Below are positions 12,661 through 21,942 of a stretch of DNA of 64,000 bases, one piece after another. A program made the translations under genes and the position numbers. The notes under the pieces are model-generated. The model did no database searches, was not told the DNA's origin, and saw only the letters and a list, made by a program, of their open reading frames with translations. Source of the stretch: Bacillus cereus G9842 (GTDB taxonomy: Bacteria; Bacillota; Bacilli; Bacillales; Bacillaceae_G); contig NC_011772.1 of NCBI RefSeq assembly GCF_000021305.1, forward strand, positions 147,001 through 211,000. The letters are read 5' to 3'. The stretch's first letter is position 1, and every line of letters starts with the position of its first letter.

Positions 12661-12829
12661 GTGCCGAAAAAGAACATCTAGAATTGGTAAGTGGATAGAA
12701 CCCTATAGATTAATGTTTTACTTTTATTTATCTGAATTTTCCGTTATCATTTTAAGTATCTGTGAAAAATCTCCTTTATTACGACAAAAAGAGACGAGAG
12801 ATTTATGGACATTTCAAGGGGGGATATTG

Positions 12830-14794
12830 ATGAAAGTGAATAAAAAAACATATCTAAGTATAGAAGAGATTATTTCATTACCAACCTTATCAAGTACAAA
12901 CATAAGTGATGATGGTAAAAACGTAGCGTTTGTTAAGAAGACGGCTAACTGGAAAGACAATACATATAGGAATCATGTATGGATATATGGAAAAGAAAAG
13001 GGACAGAGTTGTTTATTGATAAATGGAGATATAGAAAGTACATGCCCATTATGGTCTCCAAATTCTAGGGATATAGCATATCTTAGCCCCGTTGGTAATG
13101 GGAAAAATCAGATCTTTGTTAAGTCACTAGATGGTTATGAAGGGGTTCAAATTACTGATGAGAAAGAAGGAGTCAGTACATTCAAATGGGGTCCTACTGG
13201 CAAGGGTCTTTATTATGTTACGCAGTCAAAAGAATGTGTGGAGATAAAGAAGCGTAGGGATCTATATGGAGAGTTTCAACATATAGGTAAGGAACACCAG
13301 AATAATTGTTTATATTACATTGAAATAGAAAAGGTGATACAAAGTGATACATATGAACACGAGAAAAGAGTTGTTTATCAATTAACTGATGGTAAGGATT
13401 TTCATATCCATGAATTTGATATTTCAAATGATGGGAAGAAGATTGTGTTTATGGCGACACCAAGCTCAAATATGGCGGATTATATAAATGGAGATTTATA
13501 CATACTCCATACTAAAGCTGGAGAGCTACAAAAGCTGAATGTGGATAAGTTGTTGGGCGGTAGCGTCTGCTTTTCTCCTGAAGGCAGTAAAATATGTTAC
13601 ACAGCAAGTATAAGAGAGAAGGATTACTATAGAAACCATATACAAGACAGTACGTTAGAGGTATATGATATAAATACAGGAGAGGTAATTCAACCTGTAA
13701 CAGATTTTGATAGTACTGTTATGCCATTACAGTGGACAGCTAAAGGAATTTTAATTAGATGGCAGGATAAAACGAATTATCGTATTGGATTACTAGCTGA
13801 AGATGGTACTGTAGAAGCATTAAGCGAAAAAGTAGATGGCTTTATAATGGATGCTTCTATAACAAAGGATGGAAAACATATATCCTATAATAAGGCTATA
13901 ACAAATGAAACCTTTGAAATCTATTTAGACGATAAAAAAATAACGGATGAAAATAACTTTTTCAAAGGGAAACTTAAAAGTAACAGGGAAATCATCTCAT
14001 GGAAAAGTAGTGATGGTCTTGAAATAGAAGGTGTTTTATCAACGCCAGTAGAGTTTGACGTAAATAAAAAATATCCTTTATTAGTAGTAATTCACGGCGG
14101 TCCGGCTTGGGCATCCTTTCCGATATTTTCAGACTGCTTCAATGAGAAATATCCGATTGAACAGTTTATCGAAAAAGGCTTTATCGTTTTAGAGCCAAAC
14201 TACAGAGGAAGTTCTGGTTATGGTAATGAATTTTTAAAAGCAAACTATAGAAAACAGGGAATCGCTGACTATGATGATGTTATATCAGGGGTGGATAAAC
14301 TAGTTGATCAAGGGATTGTAGATAATGATAAAGTAGGAGTTATGGGATGGAGTAACGGAGGATATATATCAGCTTTCTGTTCTACATTTAGTAGCAGGTT
14401 TAAAGCTATTTCAGTTGGAGGCGGAATCACGAACTGGAGTACTCATTATGTAAATACAGATATCCCTTATTTTATTAGAATGTATTTAGGAAATACCCCA
14501 TGGAATGATCGAGAGATATATACGAAGACATCACCTATGACGTATATTAAATCAGCTTGTACGCCTACCTTAATTCAACATGGGGAAAAGGATGCAAGAA
14601 TTCCAATTACAAATGCATATGATCTATATCAAGGATTAAAGGATATGGAAGTTGATACAGAATTAATTATATTTAAAGGAATGGCATATAGTCCTAATCA
14701 GCCGGGAATGAATGTAGCTATTATGAAGCAGAATTTGATGTGGTTTTCACACTATATTCTTGGAGAGAGTGTAGAGGGTTTTAGGACTTTATAA
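12830..14794 (+). CDS. S9 family (prolyl oligopeptidase-like) peptidase, catalytic His apparently replaced
   Basis: 654-residue protein with an N-terminal seven-bladed propeller-like half (WD40/PD40-type repeats, e.g. 'SDDGKNVAFVK', 'SNDGKKIVFMA') and a C-terminal alpha/beta hydrolase domain of the S9 peptidase family. The nucleophile S508 is in GWSNGGY and the acid D588 in HGEKDARIP. Where homologues usually carry the catalytic His (GMxH...P), this protein has GMAYSPNQPG with Tyr620. Start is the ATG at 12830 behind AAGGGGGGATATTG; an in-frame extension to 12653 overlaps the glmS terminator and was rejected. No signal peptide. Activity is therefore uncertain; a subfamily with another His is possible. 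Confidence 0.85.
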   Translation: MKVNKKTYLSIEEIISLPTLSSTNISDDGKNVAFVKKTANWKDNTYRNHVWIYGKEKGQSCLLINGDIESTCPLWSPNSRDIAYLSPVGNGKNQIFVKSLDGYEGVQITDEKEGVSTFKWGPTGKGLYYVTQSKECVEIKKRRDLYGEFQHIGKEHQNNCLYYIEIEKVIQSDTYEHEKRVVYQLTDGKDFHIHEFDISNDGKKIVFMATPSSNMADYINGDLYILHTKAGELQKLNVDKLLGGSVCFSPEGSKICYTASIREKDYYRNHIQDSTLEVYDINTGEVIQPVTDFDSTVMPLQWTAKGILIRWQDKTNYRIGLLAEDGTVEALSEKVDGFIMDASITKDGKHISYNKAITNETFEIYLDDKKITDENNFFKGKLKSNREIISWKSSDGLEIEGVLSTPVEFDVNKKYPLLVVIHGGPAWASFPIFSDCFNEKYPIEQFIEKGFIVLEPNYRGSSGYGNEFLKANYRKQGIADYDDVISGVDKLVDQGIVDNDKVGVMGWSNGGYISAFCSTFSSRFKAISVGGGITNWSTHYVNTDIPYFIRMYLGNTPWNDREIYTKTSPMTYIKSACTPTLIQHGEKDARIPITNAYDLYQGLKDMEVDTELIIFKGMAYSPNQPGMNVAIMKQNLMWFSHYILGESVEGFRTL

Positions 14795-14901
14795 TGGATG
14801 TTTGTAAAAGACATAAGGTTGAAACGCTCTTCATATTGAGATGATTTATTATAAAATATATACTTAAACTACTATCCGTACACATATCAGGGAGGATTAA
14901 T

Positions 14902-15468
14902 ATGACAGGAAATAAAAATGACTTACTAGTAGAAAAACGTGAAGAGTTATTGAAAGTATTGAAAGCTCGTTTTGAGAAAAACATGAACCGCCATGAAGGT
15001 CTTGAATGGGCTAAAGTTGAAGCGAAGCTGACTACTAATAATGAAAAATTGTGGTCACTTAATGAAATGGAAGTAACTGGCGGTGAGCCGGATGTTGTTG
15101 GTTATGATGAAGAAAAGGACGAGTATGCTTTCTATGATTGTTCAAAGGAGAGTCCTAAAGGCCGCAGGAGTCTTTGTTATGATCTTGAAGCGTTAGAATC
15201 AAGAAAAAAACATAAACCAGAAAATAACGTTATTGATGTTGCAAATGCTATGGGCATTGAACTATTAACTGAAGAACAATATCGGGAATTGCAAAAACTT
15301 GGGGATTTCGACATGAAATCATCAAGCTGGGTACAAACACCTTCAGATATTCGAGAACTCGGTGGTGCTCTATTTTGCGATTATCGCTTCGGACATGTTT
15401 TCGTGTACCACAATGGAGCAGACTCTTACTATGCTGCCAGAGGTTTTCGTGGCTCGTTAAAAGTTTAA
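14902..15468 (+). CDS. DUF4256 family protein
   Basis: 188-residue soluble protein matching my recollection of DUF4256: a conserved GLEWAKVEAKL segment, a GGEPDVVGYDEE motif, a YDLEAL stretch and a C-terminal tail with FCDYRFGHVFVYHNGADSYY. Function unknown. ATG start behind CAGGGAGGATTAAT. Monocistronic between the S9 peptidase and a shared terminator. No membrane segment or known catalytic motif. Confidence 0.8.
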   Translation: MTGNKNDLLVEKREELLKVLKARFEKNMNRHEGLEWAKVEAKLTTNNEKLWSLNEMEVTGGEPDVVGYDEEKDEYAFYDCSKESPKGRRSLCYDLEALESRKKHKPENNVIDVANAMGIELLTEEQYRELQKLGDFDMKSSSWVQTPSDIRELGGALFCDYRFGHVFVYHNGADSYYAARGFRGSLKV

Positions 15469-15480
15469 ATTAGGATAAAT

Positions 15481-15514
15481 AAGAAAAAGAGCCTATACTC
15501 AGGCTCTTTTTCTT
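15481..15514. terminator. Bidirectional terminator
   Basis: AAGAAAAAGAGCCT-atactc-AGGCTCTTTTTCTT. Serves the DUF4256 gene on the plus strand and the convergent DoxX gene on the minus strand. Confidence 0.9.
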
Positions 15515-15540
15515 ATTTATATTTTAAAAGTAAACTGTTA

Positions 15541-16047
15541 CTACGCAGTTTTACTTAATTTATATGTTCCGTGGTTGTTTTTATGGAAAAGTTTAGGGGA
15601 AATATAGCCATCTAATCCAATACGTCCAGCGTTCTGCCCTGCAACTAAAATGAATATAGTCAAAATAAGCAGGTTTGGGTTTACACTAACAGTTCCACTT
15701 AATAAAAATGAAAGATTCATTATGATTCCGAAAAATGCAGCTGTTTTTGTTAATCCGCCTAAAATTAAACCTAGACCTACTAAAATTTCTCCCCATTGAA
15801 CTAAAAAGCTAAATAGGTCTGCGTTTGGAAGGACAAAATGTTGAAGAAAATCTGCCCACCAACTTTGTACTGCAGGGTGGTCACCTGATGCTTGAGCAAT
15901 AGCACCCTTTAGAAAACCACTTGCGTCAAAAGATTGTCCGAAGACTTTGCCTATCCCAGCAGCGAGCCATGTATATCCTATGTAAAGACGTAAAAGTAAT
16001 AATATGAAAGTAGCACGTTTATCAGTTCTTAAAAAATTGATAATCAT
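15541..16047 (-). CDS. DoxX family membrane protein
   Basis: 168-residue integral membrane protein of the DoxX family with about four hydrophobic helices. Features include an N-terminal RLYIGYTWLAAGIGK, GEILVGLGLILGGLTK in the middle and LILTIFILVAGQNAGRIGLD near the end. Family members are quinone-linked or redox-associated membrane proteins, but this member's role is unknown. Start ATG follows GGAGGGATTTCA. Monocistronic; convergent with the DUF4256 gene. Confidence 0.85.
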   Translation of the reverse strand: MIINFLRTDKRATFILLLLRLYIGYTWLAAGIGKVFGQSFDASGFLKGAIAQASGDHPAVQSWWADFLQHFVLPNADLFSFLVQWGEILVGLGLILGGLTKTAAFFGIIMNLSFLLSGTVSVNPNLLILTIFILVAGQNAGRIGLDGYISPKLFHKNNHGTYKLSKTA

Positions 16048-16440
16048 TGAAATCCCTCCAATATTGTATTTACAAGTTTATTATATATTCAATGTGAAAA
16101 GATTCACAATGAAGAGAATGTGAACAAGGATAGGTTGTGAGTAATTGTTTTATTTTTTGTAACATTTTATCTGTTTTGGTAAACTAAGAATAGAGATATA
16201 TGTAAAGGGGACAAAGACTTAATATGTGGATGAACTTGTAATGATTAGAAATTAGATAGATGAATTTTTCTCTCATAAGTGAGGGTTTATTTAGCTATCT
16301 GTAAATCATCCAAGGACTGCATATTTGGCTTGTACATCCCTTTTGTAAGGATAGATGCCTATTTTATGTATCTGTCTTTTTTTGTGGGAAATTTTATATC
16401 TCTTATATAAAGTATGCGCCCTTTAAACTTGGAGGAGTAT
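16048..16440. other. Intergenic region without recognised gene
   Basis: 393 bp between the divergent DoxX and SDR genes. AT-rich, with no ORF preceded by a ribosome site and no convincing riboswitch or operator. It must hold the promoters of both flanking genes. Confidence 0.6.
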
Positions 16441-17217
16441 ATGATGAATCAATTAAAAAATAAAGTAGCAGTTGTTACAGGGGTAAGTCGTCTAGATGGT
16501 ATTGGGGCAGCGATTTGTAAAGAATTAGCTGAAGCAGGATACAATATGTTTTTTACGTATTGGACAGCTTACGATAAAGAGATGCCTTGGGGCGTCGATA
16601 AAAATGAACAAATACAATTAAAAGAAGAGCTATTGCAAAACGGTGTTAGAGTATCGAGCATGGAGTTAGATTTAACTCGGAATGATGCACCGAAAGAGCT
16701 TATAAATAAAGTTACTGAACAATTAGGGTACCCTCATATATTAATTAATAATGCAGCATATTCTACGAATAATGATTTCTCTACGTTGACTGCTGAAGAA
16801 CTAGATAAGCATTACATGGTAAATATCCGTGCGACTACATTGTTAAGTAGTCAATTTGCCCGGAGATTTGATAAGAAATCTGGTGGTAGAATTGTTAATA
16901 TTACTTCGGGGCAATTTCAAGGTCCTATGGCAGGAGAACTAGCTTATGCGACAACGAAGGGAGCTATTGATGCTCTTACTAGTACATTGTCAGCAGAGGT
17001 AGCTCATTTAGGAATAACAGTGAATGCAATTAATCCAGGACCAACCGATACAGGATGGATGACTGAAGAGATAACACAAGGGTTAAAGCCGATGTTTCCT
17101 TTTGGCAGAATTGGTGAGCCAAAGGATGCAGCTAGACTCATTAAATTTTTAGTAAGTGAAGAAGCTGAGTGGATTACTGGGCAAGTTATTCATTCAGAAG
17201 GTGGATTTAAAAGATAA
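16441..17217 (+). CDS. Short-chain dehydrogenase/reductase
   Basis: 258-residue SDR with an N-terminal Rossmann segment in the variant form VVTGVSRLDGIGAAIC, NNA motif (LINNAAYS), a serine in NITSGQFQG and the YATTK catalytic pair (YxxxK). C-terminal GQVIHSEGGFKR is typical of 3-oxoacyl-ACP-reductase-like SDRs. The nucleotide-binding glycines are spaced like enoyl-reductase or rifampicin-type SDRs, so substrate is open. Start at ATG-ATG behind TTGGAGGAGTAT; a longer frame from 16414 has no ribosome site. Monocistronic. Confidence 0.88.
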   Translation: MMNQLKNKVAVVTGVSRLDGIGAAICKELAEAGYNMFFTYWTAYDKEMPWGVDKNEQIQLKEELLQNGVRVSSMELDLTRNDAPKELINKVTEQLGYPHILINNAAYSTNNDFSTLTAEELDKHYMVNIRATTLLSSQFARRFDKKSGGRIVNITSGQFQGPMAGELAYATTKGAIDALTSTLSAEVAHLGITVNAINPGPTDTGWMTEEITQGLKPMFPFGRIGEPKDAARLIKFLVSEEAEWITGQVIHSEGGFKR

Positions 17218-17218
17218 A

Positions 17219-17257
17219 AAAAGAAGGCATCTCACCCTGGTGAGATGCCTTCTTTTT
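17219..17257. terminator. Bidirectional terminator between SDR gene and metI
   Basis: AAAGAAGGCATCTCACC pairs with GGTGAGATGCCTTCTTT; long T/A runs on both sides. Confidence 0.93.
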
Positions 17258-17926
17258 TTAATCTTTCTTCAATCTTCGTGCAACACCATTCCCTAAAGAC
17301 TGTAATCCTTGAACGAGGATAATTAAAATAAAGACTGTTGCATACATTACTTCAGGTTCATAGCGTAAATGTCCGAAGCGGTATGCCAAGTCCCCTAGCC
17401 CTCCAGCACCTACGAGTCCAGCCATTGCTGTTGCGCCAATTAAGCCAATTGTTGCAATTGTTAATCCAAGTACAAGGGAGGGACGAGCTTCTTTCACCAT
17501 GACGTGCCAAATGATTTTAATAGTAGAGATACCCATTGCTTGATAGGCCTCAATAACACCGCGATCTACTTCTAGTAAGGCTGTCTCCATTAAACGTGCG
17601 ATATAAGGAGCTGTGAAGACGACAAGCGGTACGATCACACCTTGCACGCCAATGGATGTTCCCATTAGAAACTTTGTAAAAGGTAAGATGAAGAATAATA
17701 GAATGATAAATGGAAGAGAGCGAATTATATTAATAATTGTATTAAGAATAGGATAAATGATTTTATTTTCGTGCTGTCCACCAGGTCTTGTTAAAACAAG
17801 TGTTACACTAAGTGGCAGTGCAATAAGGATCGAGATGAGTAATGAAATAGATGTCATTTGAAAGGTTTGGATTGTGGCTTCCCATATGACTTTACTCCAT
17901 TCATCCAAAAAGGACTTGTTTTCCAT
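17258..17926 (-). CDS. metI: Methionine ABC transporter permease
   Basis: 222-residue permease (MetI/MetP) with five predicted membrane helices and the inner-membrane-component loop EAYQAMGISTIKIIWHV that contacts the ATPase. Carries methionine, possibly D-methionine or methionine sulfoxide, across the membrane. Last gene of the metQ-metN-metI operon; its start lies inside the metN end (26-bp overlap). ATG start with a GGGAGGGAAAAC site in metN. Controlled by the S-box upstream of metQ. Confidence 0.94.
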   Translation of the reverse strand: MENKSFLDEWSKVIWEATIQTFQMTSISLLISILIALPLSVTLVLTRPGGQHENKIIYPILNTIINIIRSLPFIILLFFILPFTKFLMGTSIGVQGVIVPLVVFTAPYIARLMETALLEVDRGVIEAYQAMGISTIKIIWHVMVKEARPSLVLGLTIATIGLIGATAMAGLVGAGGLGDLAYRFGHLRYEPEVMYATVFILIILVQGLQSLGNGVARRLKKD

Positions 17927-18941
17927 AGTCTGTTTTCCCTCCCTCTACGATGATACCTTTCTCTTGTAAGAATGCTAAAGCACGGTTTACTTCATTTTTT
18001 TCACCTTGCATATGAACGACAAGTTTCCCATATGCCTCATGTTTTAACTGTGTAATATTACCAGATAAAATATTTGGATATACTTGGAAACGTTTTGTGG
18101 CGACAGCTAGTGCTGGTTCCCCTGAAGAACTTCCTATAAAAGAAAGTGTTACAATTTCTCCAGTACTTTGTAGTTCTTTCTGTACCTCTTCTGGAATTTT
18201 CGCTGCAAATGCGCTATTTACAAATTTCTTCGTTGTTACATGTTGTGGGTTTGTGAAAATATCTTTCACAGTCCCGCTTTCGACTACAGATCCATGTTCC
18301 ATAACGGCAACGCGGTCGCATATACGTTGGATAACATTCATTTCGTGTGTAATGAGTAAAATCGTAATTCCAATTTCTTCGTTAATCTTTAATAACAAAT
18401 CAAGAATAGAATCAGTTGTTTCTGGATCTAAAGCACTCGTTGCTTCGTCACTTAATAACACTTCAGGCTCATGTGATAGTGCACGTGCAATTGCAACGCG
18501 CTGTTTTTGACCGCCAGAAAGTTCACTTGGATAAGCATCTTTTCGATTGAAAAGATCGACAATGCGTAAATATTTTTCTACCCTTTTTTTAATTTCCACT
18601 TTTGGAATACCAGCAAGGCGTAAAGGTAATGCAATGTTTTCATAGATGCTAACAGTTTTAAGTAAATTGAATCCTTGAAAGATCATTCCGATTTTTTGTC
18701 TCGCTTTTGCTAGTTCTTTTGTCGATAACGTTGTTAAGTCTTGTTCGTTTACAATGATATTTCCTGTCGTTGGTTTTTCTAATAAATTTACACATCGAAT
18801 CAATGTACTTTTACCAGCGCCACTATACCCAATGATTCCAAATACCTCGCCTTTTTCTACTTTAAGGGAAGTAGACTTAAGAGCCTCAACATTCCCTTTT
18901 TTTGTTGTAAATACTTTGGATATATTTTTTAATTCAATCAT
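17901..18941 (-). CDS. metN: Methionine ABC transporter ATP-binding protein
   Basis: 346-residue ATPase: Walker A GYSGAGKST, Q-loop QGFNLL, signature LSGGQKQR, Walker B VLLSDEAT and H-loop THE are intact. The C-terminal part (about 250-346) is the NIL/ACT-like domain that binds methionine and inhibits transport in MetN proteins. ATG start 12 bp after the metQ stop. Powers uptake by MetI and MetQ. Confidence 0.95.
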   Translation of the reverse strand: MIELKNISKVFTTKKGNVEALKSTSLKVEKGEVFGIIGYSGAGKSTLIRCVNLLEKPTTGNIIVNEQDLTTLSTKELAKARQKIGMIFQGFNLLKTVSIYENIALPLRLAGIPKVEIKKRVEKYLRIVDLFNRKDAYPSELSGGQKQRVAIARALSHEPEVLLSDEATSALDPETTDSILDLLLKINEEIGITILLITHEMNVIQRICDRVAVMEHGSVVESGTVKDIFTNPQHVTTKKFVNSAFAAKIPEEVQKELQSTGEIVTLSFIGSSSGEPALAVATKRFQVYPNILSGNITQLKHEAYGKLVVHMQGEKNEVNRALAFLQEKGIIVEGGKTDYGKQVLFG

Positions 18942-18953
18942 TATCGTCAGCTC

Positions 18954-19766
18954 CTACCAAGATGGTAAAACTGAACCATCAAATTTTTTCTCGATAAACT
19001 CTTTTACTTCTTTAGATTGATAAGCTTTCTTTAATTTATTTACAACGGCATCATCTTTATTTTCAGTACGAACAACGACCCAGTTCACATATGGTGAATC
19101 TTTTCCTTCGCGGAAAATAGAATCTTTCGCTGGACTTAATTTTGCACCTAATGCAAAGTTTGTGTTAATTGCAGCTGCTTTCACTTCACTTAGTTGCGTT
19201 GGTAATTGAGATGCCTCTAATTCGACAATCTTTAATTTTTTTGGATTTTCAATTACATCTTTTGCAGTCGCTTTTTCTGTAGCCTTTGGATCAACTTTTA
19301 AAACCCCTGCTTTTTCAAATAATTTTAAAGCTCGAAGTTCATTCGTTGGGTCATTTGGTACAGCAATTGCATCGCCCTCTTTTAAGTCTTTTACATCTTT
19401 TATATCTTTAGAATATACGCCCATAGGGAATGTTACTGTTGAAAATACTTCAGCTAATTTCATATTGCGTTCAGCTTTAAATACATCTAAATACGATTTC
19501 GTTTGGTAGCTATTTACATCAAGGCTTTTTTCATCTAAAGATACGTTTGGCGCTACATAATCATTAAATACTTTTATATCAATTTCGAGACCATCTTTTG
19601 CTGCAACTTCTTTTACCTTTTCAAAAATTTGTTCATGTGGTCCACCTGTTACACCGACAGTAATCTTTTTCTCGTCTAATGCTTTTACCTCTTTATCTGA
19701 ACTCACGCTACAGGCGCCTAATAATAATACTGCTCCGCTTACAATGCTTAATAATACCTTTTTCAA
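18954..19766 (-). CDS. metQ: Methionine-binding lipoprotein
   Basis: 270-residue substrate-binding lipoprotein of the NlpA/MetQ family. Signal peptide ends with lipobox LLGAC (Cys19). The start of the mature domain has the family's GVTGGPHEQIFEKVK. Note that the protein captures methionine outside the membrane and passes it to MetI. First gene of the operon; ATG behind GAAGGGGGATTTAT. SAM-I riboswitch and promoter lie upstream. Confidence 0.94.
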   Translation of the reverse strand: MKKVLLSIVSGAVLLLGACSVSSDKEVKALDEKKITVGVTGGPHEQIFEKVKEVAAKDGLEIDIKVFNDYVAPNVSLDEKSLDVNSYQTKSYLDVFKAERNMKLAEVFSTVTFPMGVYSKDIKDVKDLKEGDAIAVPNDPTNELRALKLFEKAGVLKVDPKATEKATAKDVIENPKKLKIVELEASQLPTQLSEVKAAAINTNFALGAKLSPAKDSIFREGKDSPYVNWVVVRTENKDDAVVNKLKKAYQSKEVKEFIEKKFDGSVLPSW

Positions 19767-19798
19767 TCTATAAATCCCCCTTCATATACGTTCCAAAA

Positions 19799-19969
19799 TA
19801 AAAAGCACCTCCCAAAAATAAGAGAGGTGCCGAATAGACGAAATAGATTCCTCTCTTATCTTCCAAAACGAAAACTCGTTTTGCAGGAATTAGCACCTTA
19901 GCTTATATGTTATAAGCTCGGTTGCCGGGCATCATCGGGCCAGTCCCTCCGCCACTCTTGATAAGAGTA
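19799..19969 (-). promoter_or_regulatory. SAM-I (S-box) riboswitch of metQNI, aptamer plus terminator
   Basis: On the minus strand the aptamer starts CTCTTATCAAGAG and has the S-box core GGCGGAGGGACTGGCCC, GATGCCCGGCAACC and AAGGTGCTAATTCC, closing with GATAAGAG. It is followed by a terminator, GCACCTC with GAGGTGC and TTTTT (19799-19831). SAM binding should favour the terminator and stop metQNI expression when methionine is plentiful. Confidence 0.96.
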
Positions 19970-19997
19970 TGTGTATGTAGTTTTGAATATGGTACTA

Positions 19998-20044
19998 ATA
20001 GTAAATCGTACAAAAAGAATTGTCAATGATATTTTCAGAATATA
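19998..20044 (-). promoter_or_regulatory. metQ promoter with possible CodY box
   Basis: Minus strand TTGACA (20021-20026), 17-bp spacer, TACTAT (19998-20003). Just upstream, 20030-20044 reads TATATTCTGAAAATA, about three mismatches from the CodY consensus AATTTTCWGAAAATT. The promoter is good; the CodY call is tentative. Confidence 0.6.
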
Positions 20045-20046
20045 TT

Positions 20047-20955
20047 TTATTTTAAGGTAATCGAAACATTTCCTTTCTTATGGCCCATTTCTACATACGT
20101 ATGGGCTTCTACAACTTCTTCTAATCGGTAAGTTCTATCAATAACAGGTTTTAGCTTTTCTGTTTCAGCTAGTTGTTTTAGTAGGTTCATATCTTCTTTA
20201 CTGACCTTTGCCATCATTCCATTCACAGATACATATTTTCCATTAGGCATTAATGCATCTGTACAAAGAGACTTTTTATATTTTCCAACTGCATCAAATA
20301 TAATATCGTAGTGCTCGCCCTGCTTAGTAAAATCTTCTTTCATATAATCAATTACGTTGTCTGCCCCTAAGGCTGTAACTAAATCGAAATTCGAACTACT
20401 ACAAATAGCTGTGACAGTCGCCCCGAAGTATTTAGCAAGTTGTACGGCAGCTGTCCCTACTGAACCAGAGGCGCCGTATATAAGTACTCGTTGCCCTTTT
20501 TTTATCTGTCCTTTTCTAAGGAAGTGCAATGCTGAAGTTCCGCCAAAAGGAATAACGGCAGCTTCTTCATATGTCACATTGGTAGGTTTTAATGCTATTA
20601 ATCCACTTTCATGCACGCATGTGTATTCGGCATAACCACCAAGGTTTAGTTCTGTTAATGCAAAAACTGGATCTCCTTTTTTAAATTGTGTTACATCTGT
20701 TCCAATGTCTTCGATTTCACCGGATAACTCTACGCCAAGTATAGGTTTCCTCGGTTTTCTGAAACCTAATATGATCCGCATAGGAATCCAAAATAAGAGG
20801 GGGCTATTAAAGCCACGTATTCTACAATCTCCAGTCGATACACTTGTTGCGTGAATTTTAACTAATACTTCATTTTTTTTAGGTTTAGGCTTTTCTACAT
20901 TTTGAATCTGGAGAATATTAGGTGGTCCATACTTTGTGCAAATAATTGCTTTCAT
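20047..20955 (-). CDS. Zinc-independent medium-chain reductase (quinone oxidoreductase-like)
   Basis: 302-residue NAD(P)-dependent alcohol dehydrogenase of the MDR/quinone-oxidoreductase type. GroES-like N-terminal half (MKAIICTKYGPPN, GDCRIRGFN, GVELSGEIEDIG), then a Rossmann half with YGASGSVGTAAVQLAKYFGA. The cysteine cluster of zinc alcohol dehydrogenases is absent, so a quinone or enone substrate is likelier than a simple alcohol. Start ATG at 20955 behind AGGAGGTCATT; a longer frame to 21015 lacks support. Monocistronic, divergent from the lipoprotein gene. Confidence 0.87.
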   Translation of the reverse strand: MKAIICTKYGPPNILQIQNVEKPKPKKNEVLVKIHATSVSTGDCRIRGFNSPLLFWIPMRIILGFRKPRKPILGVELSGEIEDIGTDVTQFKKGDPVFALTELNLGGYAEYTCVHESGLIALKPTNVTYEEAAVIPFGGTSALHFLRKGQIKKGQRVLIYGASGSVGTAAVQLAKYFGATVTAICSSSNFDLVTALGADNVIDYMKEDFTKQGEHYDIIFDAVGKYKKSLCTDALMPNGKYVSVNGMMAKVSKEDMNLLKQLAETEKLKPVIDRTYRLEEVVEAHTYVEMGHKKGNVSITLK

Positions 20956-21111
20956 AATGACCTCCTGAAATGAGTTGTTATTATTTACATCATATTTAAA
21001 CTTTTTCTCAAACATGTTGCTATATAGGAAAAAAATTAAAGAAGAATATTACGAATTATATAGATTTCATAGGAAAAGAGATGATATTATTTTTGGGAAG
21101 GAGGGGACGTT

Positions 21112-21876
21112 ATGAAAAAACTTATTTTAATTTCAAGTTTAGTACTTGCAGTTGGTCTAGGAGTAGGGTGTAGTAATGAGGAAACAAAAAAGACTGATGA
21201 ACCGAAAAAAGAAGCTGTGCAGAAAGAAAAGGAATTAACAGCGAAGGATGTTTTCAATAAAGCGAATGAAGCTTTTAAAAACGAAGAAAATGTAACGATG
21301 ACATATGATGTGGGAATAAAGGCTGAAGGAACAGAGATGAATGTAATGAAGGCTAAAATGCAACTAGAGCCGAAGAAAAAAAACTCTCGTTCTGAAATGA
21401 ATGTTTCTGGTACAGAGGTTATTGTTTATGATGTGGGTGGAAAAATTGCTGGTCAGGTGAAAAATCCTAATTCGGGTGAAGTTATGTCTGTACCAGAGGA
21501 ACAATTAAATGCTAACGGAATGAATGCGACTCAAGGAATGGTAGATAATTTAGAGATTCCATCGGAAATTTTAAATAAAGTGAAGATGGAGAAAAGTGGA
21601 GATAATTATAAGCTGAAGTTTGCATTAAAAGGGCAAGAGACAGAGAGTATGTTAGCTAGTATGGATGAAAAGCAGAAACAAATGCTACAAGGCCAAAATG
21701 CAAAGATAGAAGAAATAGATGGAGAATATATTATTACAAAAGATTTTAAATATGAATCAGCAAAGATAGATATGGTTATGAGTAGCAATGGTGAGGATAA
21801 AGCGCACATTATTACGGATGCGAAGTTTACATCGTATGATAAATTTGATCCAATACAATTGCCAGCAGCAAAGTAA
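21112..21876 (+). CDS. Lipoprotein, DUF6612-like
   Basis: 254-residue secreted lipoprotein. Signal peptide with lipobox GVGCS (Cys20), then a charged K/E/T linker and a domain resembling the LolA/LppX-type family DUF6612 (FNKANEAFKNEENVTMTYD; repeated beta-strand pattern; DGEYIITKDF; KIDMVM). Function unknown; such proteins may bind lipids at the membrane surface. ATG behind GGGAAGGAGGGGACGTT. Terminator follows. Confidence 0.8.
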   Translation: MKKLILISSLVLAVGLGVGCSNEETKKTDEPKKEAVQKEKELTAKDVFNKANEAFKNEENVTMTYDVGIKAEGTEMNVMKAKMQLEPKKKNSRSEMNVSGTEVIVYDVGGKIAGQVKNPNSGEVMSVPEEQLNANGMNATQGMVDNLEIPSEILNKVKMEKSGDNYKLKFALKGQETESMLASMDEKQKQMLQGQNAKIEEIDGEYIITKDFKYESAKIDMVMSSNGEDKAHIITDAKFTSYDKFDPIQLPAAK

Positions 21877-21886
21877 TCACTGTCAA

Positions 21887-21920
21887 GAGAGGTACCTGAA
21901 AGAACGGGTATCTCTTTTTG
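21887..21920 (+). terminator. Terminator of lipoprotein gene
   Basis: GAGAGGTACC-loop-GGGTATCTC followed by TTTTTG; G-U pairs in the stem. Confidence 0.8.
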
Positions 21921-21942
21921 TTGCTAATAAGGAGAGTGTCCT

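Noticed and set aside
12653..12829. Longer N-terminus for the S9 peptidase
   Set aside because: It would start in the glmS terminator, with non-homologous sequence; the ATG at 12830 has a strong ribosome site.
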